Shown: positions 58,712 through 64,000 of the stretch, in pieces
Layout: every line of letters starts with the position of its first letter
Numbering within the stretch: the first letter of the stretch is position 1
Origin: Saussurea involucrata
Lineage: Eukaryota; Streptophyta; Magnoliopsida; Asterales; Asteraceae
Reading direction: 5' to 3'
Assembly: GCA_033807775.1 (NCBI GenBank)
Contig: CM066321.1
Span: 253,940,422 to 254,004,421, forward strand
DNA length: 64,000 nucleotides
The notes under the pieces: generated by a model
The model's input: only the letters and a program-made list of their open reading frames with translations
Databases searched by the model: none
Told to the model about the DNA's origin: nothing
Program-made: the position numbers and the translations under genes

Positions 58712-59973
58712 AAAAGATTAGAAGAACGAATCTGACCTTTTGAGAAATCTGTTGATCTATTAAATTGTTTAGAAGGAATGTTTTTAAAACTTGAACTTGA
58801 AGCAGTTTTAAAAGAACATTCAGAATCATTTGAATCAACAAATGGAGTCTGAAAGATAGAATTATGACTGGCCTGCTTTGAGACATCAAATTTAAAAATG
58901 ACGTCTTCAAGTTCTTTGACTTTGTTTATTAAAACATTTTTCTCTTTAGAAATTAGATCAAATTTCTTTTGGAGATCAGATTTGATCAACTGATCCTTCA
59001 TAATATCAGATGATAAACCAGATAATCTTTTGGTAAGATTAAGAATCACATCTTCAAAATATACACGTTCCGATTCAAAATCTTTTTCCAAAAACCTTCT
59101 TTTATCAGTAATCTCTTTGAAAATTTCCATATTTTTCTTTTTAAGGGTTTTACTTTCCTTTTCAAAGAGATTTTTCTTTTCCGTGAAATCTTTTCTTTCC
59201 TTTTCCAAAAGATTTTCTAATTCAGAGATTTTCATGGAAAGTTCAGAACTTTTAATCTCAAAAAAATTTCGTTCAGTTTCAAATTTAGGTCTTTCTTTTT
59301 CGAGCTTGTCTTTTTCTAAAAATAAAACTTTCTCAAAGTCAGAAACTTGTTTTGAAAGTTTTATACAATTAAGTTCAATTATTTCCTTTTCTTTAAGAAT
59401 CTTCTCTCTCCTGTCTTCAATGCTCTTCAGATCAGCATTTTCCTTTTTAAGAGTTGTTACTTTCTCTTGAAGTTTCTCGATTTGATCGTGCAGACTTGAG
59501 TTGTCTTTGTCTTTCTTTGTTTCAAGACCTGCAATATAAACTTCAAGATCAGTTATTCTTTTAGTAAGTTTAGCATTTGAAGAAGAAATGTCTAAAATTT
59601 GTCTTTTCAGATTAACATTTTCTTCTTCCAATGCTTTATTTAAAATAGAAGTTGAAGAATTTGAAGCATTATCTTTAACAGAAGTTTCTGATATAGGAGA
59701 TGTTTCTGATAAAATAACTTGTTGCAAAATTCCATTATTTGCCTTAGCTTTTTCAAGTGGCTTTGGAGGTGTTTTTGTTATTATGACTTGTTGCAACACT
59801 TCATTATTTGGTTTAACAGATACATGTGAATTAACAGATGTTTCTGTTATAATGACTTGTTGCAACTTTACATTTGGTTTAACAAAAACTTTTGCAATTG
59901 GAGGAATCTCCTTTTTCAGAGTTTGCTTCAAATCTTCACCACTGCTTTTAACAATAACTTGTTGTAAAACCAT
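58712..59973 (-). pseudogene. C3 coiled-coil gag-like protein, C-terminally truncated
   Basis: Starts MVLQQVIVKSSGEDLK at 59973. The first ~100 residues contain four LQQVI(V/I) repeats about 20-35 residues apart. A long coiled coil (residues ~125-370, rich in K, E, L; e.g. LEKERKDFTEKKNLFEKE) follows, then a Ser-rich region. Reading stops where C2 sequence begins. Copia gag-associated proteins of this lineage have similar coils ahead of a zinc knuckle, which is missing here. No stop or frameshift is seen within the retained part. Confidence 0.6.
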
Positions 59974-61029
59974 TTTGAAAATTGCTAGAAATTGATCGTT
60001 TAGAAGATCAAGCAGACAGTGTATGAAAATACACTTTACAAAAAAATTTATATAATTTTTTTTCTTGAAAGGCTCTTACAATGTATGAAATACACTATAG
60101 AAAAAATTTCGGGATAAAAATTTTTTCTCAAGAATTCTCAAGAAATACACTATAGAATATTTTTTTTTTTAATTCACAAGAATTCGGATGTATAAGGATT
60201 CGAATTCACTCAATTCGAATGAAGAAGGATTCGAATTCACTCAATTCGAATGTACCTTGGTTCGAATTCTTTTCTTGGAAAATTTAATCAACTCAATTCG
60301 AATCTAACACAGTTCGAATTCTCCTCAATTCGAATCTAACACGGTTCGAATTCTCCTCAATTCGAATCTAACTGGGTTCGAATTCTATGAATTCGAATGC
60401 TTAAGGGTTCGAATTCTATGAATTCGGATGCTTAAGGGTTCGAATTCAACACTTGTAAAAAATCAAGAACACTCCGAATTGACTAAAATCAAGTAGAAAA
60501 TCCCTTGAATGGTCCGAATTCCGTATGAATGATCCGAATTCACCAAGAATGATCCGAATTCTGCACTTTGAACACGAAAATCACTAAATCAGCCATAACT
60601 TTTTCAATTCTTGATCAATTGTTATGAAATTTGCACAGATTTGATCGAAATTTGATTCCACACACTTTCTTAGATAATCACAAATCCTAATTCGATCAAT
60701 TTAATCGAATTTTGATCCAAAAATAGTAGAAAAAGTTTTCGAACAAAAATGATATAAAATGATCAGATCTGCAAATTCTGTGCAGATTTTGGTGTTAATC
60801 CAAGAATTAAAGATGTTTAGGAATCAAATCCGAGTGCAATGATGTCAAGAATCAATCCAAAAGATCAAAAAATGAAAAAAAAAATGAAATCTGGATGAAT
60901 AGTAAATGAAGAAGGGTTAGAATTCTTGATGAACAGTGATGAATAGTGATGAACACCCAATCCGAATTCTTCAGCTTTAGTGTAAAAAATCTTCAATTTG
61001 GTCTTCGATCTGCTTGAATCTTCTGTTTA
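59974..61029 (-). other. C3 untranslated leader
   Basis: Non-coding between PBS and gag-like ORF, dominated by the AATTCGAA repeats at 60183-60460 and further ccgaatt words to 60970. Confidence 0.6.
60183..60460. repeat. AATTCGAA/TTCGAATT array in C3 leader
   Basis: About 18 copies of ttcgaatt/aattcgaa in 280 bp, often as paired inverse words (tcctcaattcgaatctaac, acggttcgaattc). Confidence 0.88.
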
Positions 61030-61041
61030 GCTCTGATACCA
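61030..61041 (-). promoter_or_regulatory. C3 primer-binding site
   Basis: Element sense TGGTATCAGAGC, initiator tRNA-Met type, 2 nt from the LTR. Confidence 0.85.
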
Positions 61042-61043
61042 AT

Positions 61044-61298
61044 TGATAAATCCCAGATCTCTAGCAATAAGATATGAATGTAGTAAGAGAGAATCTAGAG
61101 AGCAAATATGTCATCCATGTATTGAGCTCAAAGGATTACAAAAGGTTTCTAAAAGATTACAAAAGCTTTCTAACAAATGAACTAGACAAGCCTACTTATA
61201 CCCATGACATACAAGGTATAAAGGCATTCACAATACTGTATAGACTCATACAGTACATTGACTTTACAGTAAATCTTGAATACAATAATGCTCTAACA
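61044..61298 (-). repeat. C3 5' LTR
   Basis: 255 bp, TG...CA ends in element sense, much shorter than the C1 LTR. No partner LTR in the window. Confidence 0.8.
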
Positions 61299-62718
61299 AA
61301 GTGATGTGCCATTAGCCAGACAATTTCATGATGATAATTTTCCTGAGGAAATATATGATAATCTCTACTACACAGAAGGAGAGTATGAGCCTTTGGAAAG
61401 TAACATTGATGGTTTTATGGATGACAGAGCTCAGATTAAAACAGAAGTTGATTTGCATTTGAAGGGATTTGTGAATGAAGGAATGGAGACAGAAGGGTTC
61501 ACATATATAGTTCACGAAAGGCTTGAATTGTTCAGATTAAAAGAGTTGGTAAAGTACAGTGATGCAACTCTGAATTGGTTGTTGATTAAAATGGAAGTAA
61601 GTGTGGAAACTGAAAAAGAGAGTTTAAAGAAGAGATGTATAAACTGTGTGAAGAGGAGGTTGGATCTTAGAAGTAAAATCAGAAACAGTAGTGAATGGTT
61701 GCTATCTGAGGTGAATCCCAAAAAGATTCTACATAATGATTTTGTGTTTCCTGCTGAGTATGAAGTGAATGAAATTTTGTCAGATGAAGTTGAAAAAGTG
61801 CAGAACACAACATCTCAGAATGTGCAGATAACTAGTTTTGATCAAGCTGAACAGTCTGAACCAAAAGAAGATGAAATATCCATTGATCTAAATGGATACT
61901 TTCTTGAATTTGATTTACCCGAGTTCTTCAAACCAAAAGAAGTACAATTCTTGGATGTGTATTATGATAGACCTAAGGAGACTCAGATCTGGTTGGCTGA
62001 AAAATTAAGATGTCTTGGCAAAACAAAGCAAGCCGTTTACTCAGATTTTTTAATTACTGGAATCAGAGAATTGAGGGTTAAGAAATTCAGAAAGATGGAG
62101 TACTTATCTTTTGAAGTTCTGAGAGAAGATGGCAAGGTTTATTACTTTACTGATGCAGATTTTGAGAAGCTATCAGTAGTTGACTTCTACAGATTACACA
62201 GCTTTCTATGCTTCAAAGAGTCGAGCAAAGACAGAAATGAAAGGAAGGCCAGAAGTGTGGTAATTGAGGCCATGTTCTACATCTTAAGGTGGCACTGTTA
62301 TACAGACTTTCAAATAGCTCTGTACTTACAAAAGTCATGTGTTTATCTGGCAAATCCCAACACAGATCATGAACAGAAAAAGAAGTTAAAGACTGGAAGT
62401 GTTCACAAATATCCAGATTTGGGAGTATTTTTGAAAAACAAAAGTGGAAAGATTTTCTTCAGAGCAAAGGAAACCGCAAAATACTGTTCTGGAACTTTAA
62501 GAATCATAAAGCATAATTTGGAGAAAAAGATGCTGAAAGTGAAGGAAGCAAACATGACTCAAGAAGTAATCAATCAGCAAGTTGAAATTATTCAAGAAAT
62601 CCTTGACAAAATTGATAAGAGGCTTAATCTGAGAAATGTGCTACTTCAGAAAATTGTTCCTGCTCTGAAAGAACTGGATGATGCAAAGTTTAAGTTTATT
62701 TGACAAAAAGGGGGAGAT

Positions 62719-63246
62719 TGTTAGATCTGAAGTTTTGTCAATAAACCAAGTGTTGAAGATCTGATAAGAAGACTCAGATGTTCTGAGTAGAGAAGTCAGA
62801 GGTCTGACTGTGAAAGCTCAGAAGTATTGATAAGTGAAATCAAGTCTGGAAAGAGAAGTCAGATGTCTGAGTTAAGGAGTCAGAAGATCTGAGAAGCTTT
62901 ATCAGAAGAATGTTCAGAAGTTCTGAACTACCTGTTCAGAACTTATGACAAGATACTTTACTTAGTATTTTATAAACTAATTAGGACACGTGTTATGTTC
63001 TTATTAGTCTTTCTTATTTGTATTGTAGCTTTAAGATGTCCGTTGCAGTATAAATAGTAGTTAGCTCTATGTTGCTAACTGATTGATTTTTCCCGTATAA
63101 CTTTGTATTCATTCTTTGAAATCTTTGAGATTCTCTCTCTCTTAGATCTGTAACTCTGTTCCTCATTGAATACAATTGGGCTTGATCATACAACTTATCA
63201 ATTACTGCTTTCTATATTGATTGTAAGATTAGATCCTGTTCTTTCA
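62719..63246 (+). repeat. C2 3' LTR
   Basis: 528 bp after the PPT at 62704-62718. Related to 50122-50703 by tgttag(a/g)tct, ggacacgtgt, tgcagtata(a/t)ata and gattgtaaga text in the same order, but clearly diverged. Confidence 0.78.
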
Positions 63247-64000
63247 ATTACCAAAATCTCTTGGTTTTGCAGGATTATCTTGATTTCAGAGGGAGTGTTG
63301 ACTCAAAATTTGATCTGACTGTTTCAAGATAAAGTTCTTCAACGTTTTAGGTTTTTGAACATATCTGTTCAAAACCCGTACTTAAATGACTATGGCTTCT
63401 GAATAATTCAGTTCAGGACCCGTACTTCAGAGACTAAGACTTCTAAACAAATCAATTTAGAACCCATGCTTCTCAGGTGATATCCTTAACTGTCATATTT
63501 TTATGTTTCAAGGAACAAGTGGTGAAAGGTAACATTGCATTACGTTTATTTCTATTGCTTTGAATGTTTGAATCTTAACAAATTTAATTCAATGATATGA
63601 ATTTTTTTTAATTTTCATTCAATGAATAAATGTGTGTCAAAGAGTGATTTTACAAGTATTTTGTATTATCTGAGCTATATTTGTTTCAACTTTCACTTCT
63701 GAATTAAATCGAAAGGTAAGCAAAACATGAATGAAATTATGCTGAATGCTGAATGTTATTAAATCTATACTTATATAGAATATAATGCTCAAAAAGCCTA
63801 AATACTGTGGCCTTTCTGGTTTGTACCTGTGGCCTTTCTGGTTTGGGAGAGTAAGTCCTAAGGGGTGCTCGACACCTAGTCCCTAAGATCAACTGGTCTG
63901 GGATCGACTGACCCAAATACTGCAATAGAACCATATAGAAAACCATGTTCTACTGGTGCAAATGGATTTAAGATATATCGATGTGACCTTTCTGGTTTGG
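63247..64000 (+). repeat. C1-like 3' region, continues past window
   Basis: Matches 48082-48960 of C1 closely, including the gtggcctttctggttt unit at 63800 on. Probably part of another C1-family copy into which C2 inserted, with the left half lost from view. Confidence 0.8.

Larger units (their letters stand above)
58712..61298 (-). mobile_element. Copia family C3, 5' fragment
   Basis: Minus strand: LTR 61044-61298 (255 bp, element sense TGTTAGAGC ... GGATTTATCA), PBS 61030-61041, a ~1-kb leader, and a gag-type ORF cut off at 58712. The remainder of the element and its other LTR are absent, and no 5-bp target duplication is seen. It splits the C2 ORF. Confidence 0.75.
58429..62703 (+). pseudogene. 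C2 post-pol ORF, split by C3
   Basis: The first piece (58429-58711) is acidic (MGEEDRTVNYTQDFEDDFRF), and the second (61299-62703) carries VPLARQFHDDNFPEEIYDN, LYYTEGEYEPLE, VDFYRLHSFLCF and IVPALKELDDAKFKFI before its TGA. The two halves are in compatible frames if C3 is ignored, sharing only AAG at the junctions. Similar ORFs occur downstream of pol in SIRE-type elements. I see no catalytic motif, and the function is unknown. The 3' end is echoed inside C1 near 50050. Confidence 0.65.
58429..63246 (+). mobile_element. Copia family C2, 3' half, interrupted by C3
   Basis: The C2 third ORF is in two pieces (58429-58711 and 61299-62703), then PPT 62704-62718 (caaaaagggggagat) and a 528-bp 3' LTR (62719-63246, TGTTAGATCTG ... 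TTCTTTCA). The LTR has ACACGTGT near 62986 and TATAAATA at 63049. The 5' part is lost in or beyond the gap. The following bases attac are the candidate target site. Confidence 0.75.

Noticed and set aside
57789..58721. Long plus frame spanning the gap
   Set aside because: Artefact of 500 N; the two sides belong to different elements.
60183..60460. Short regularly recurring words, considered as a CRISPR-like array
   Set aside because: Eukaryotic context, inside a retrotransposon leader, no uniform repeat-spacer structure.

Overview
This is a plant nuclear window. The evidence is intron-split genes with GT-AG junctions, plant LTR retrotransposons of both superfamilies, Mutator-like and hAT DNA transposons, MITEs, TA microsatellites and a 500-base assembly gap. 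The retroelement types (SIRE-like Copia with a large third ORF, Athila with an env-like ORF) fit a eudicot. An Asteraceae species is my best guess, by resemblance only. One host gene is clearly intact: a four-exon protein phosphatase 2C like Arabidopsis DBP1 (CDS 11382-19676). Almost everything else is transposable element (TE) DNA.

Layout. 1-6010: gene-poor DNA with an old direct duplication, two TA microsatellites flanking a MITE, and a clean Ty3/gypsy solo LTR (2566-4130, TSD GTTTT). 6011-10508: a complete two-gene MULE with ~360 bp terminal inverted repeats (TIRs) and a near-perfect 9-bp TSD. Its transposase is damaged (frameshift, nonsense codon, second catalytic Asp replaced by Gly). 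Its second, convergent gene is an intact 107-aa coiled-coil ORF. 11062-19676: the PP2C gene, whose three introns (3.7, 0.57 and 2.9 kb) are packed with MITEs and hAT elements. 20072-21842: a second long-TIR MULE that keeps only an OTU cysteine-protease-like ORF.

22400-57928 is a nest of insertions. A decayed ORF (23602-27087), distantly related to the third ORF of the Copia element below, is interrupted by a hAT element (25635-26726, perfect 8-bp TSD). It is then cut by a minus-strand Athila-type element, A1 (27088-54819). A1 carries LTRs, PBS, gag, pol and an env-like ORF, all with lesions. Inside A1's protease region lies a 16.2-kb plus-strand SIRE-like Copia element, C1 (35617-51810; 965-bp LTRs differing at about 8 positions; TSD CTCTC). 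C1's gag-pol carries four in-frame stops and a frameshift. Its third ORF (43347-47469) appears to contain a spliceable intron. Its 3' region contains the 3' end and LTR of a second Copia family (C2). A second Athila-like element, A2 (from 54820), is inserted in A1's 5' LTR and runs into the gap at 57929-58428.

After the gap, a C2 element (58429-63246) is split by a 5' fragment of a third, minus-strand Copia (C3, 58712-61298). C2 is followed by sequence homologous to C1's 3' region (63247-64000). The order of events inside the nest is supported by LTR divergence: A1 about 2%, C1 about 0.8%. Several frameshifts sit in homopolymer runs, so part of the apparent decay could be assembly error.
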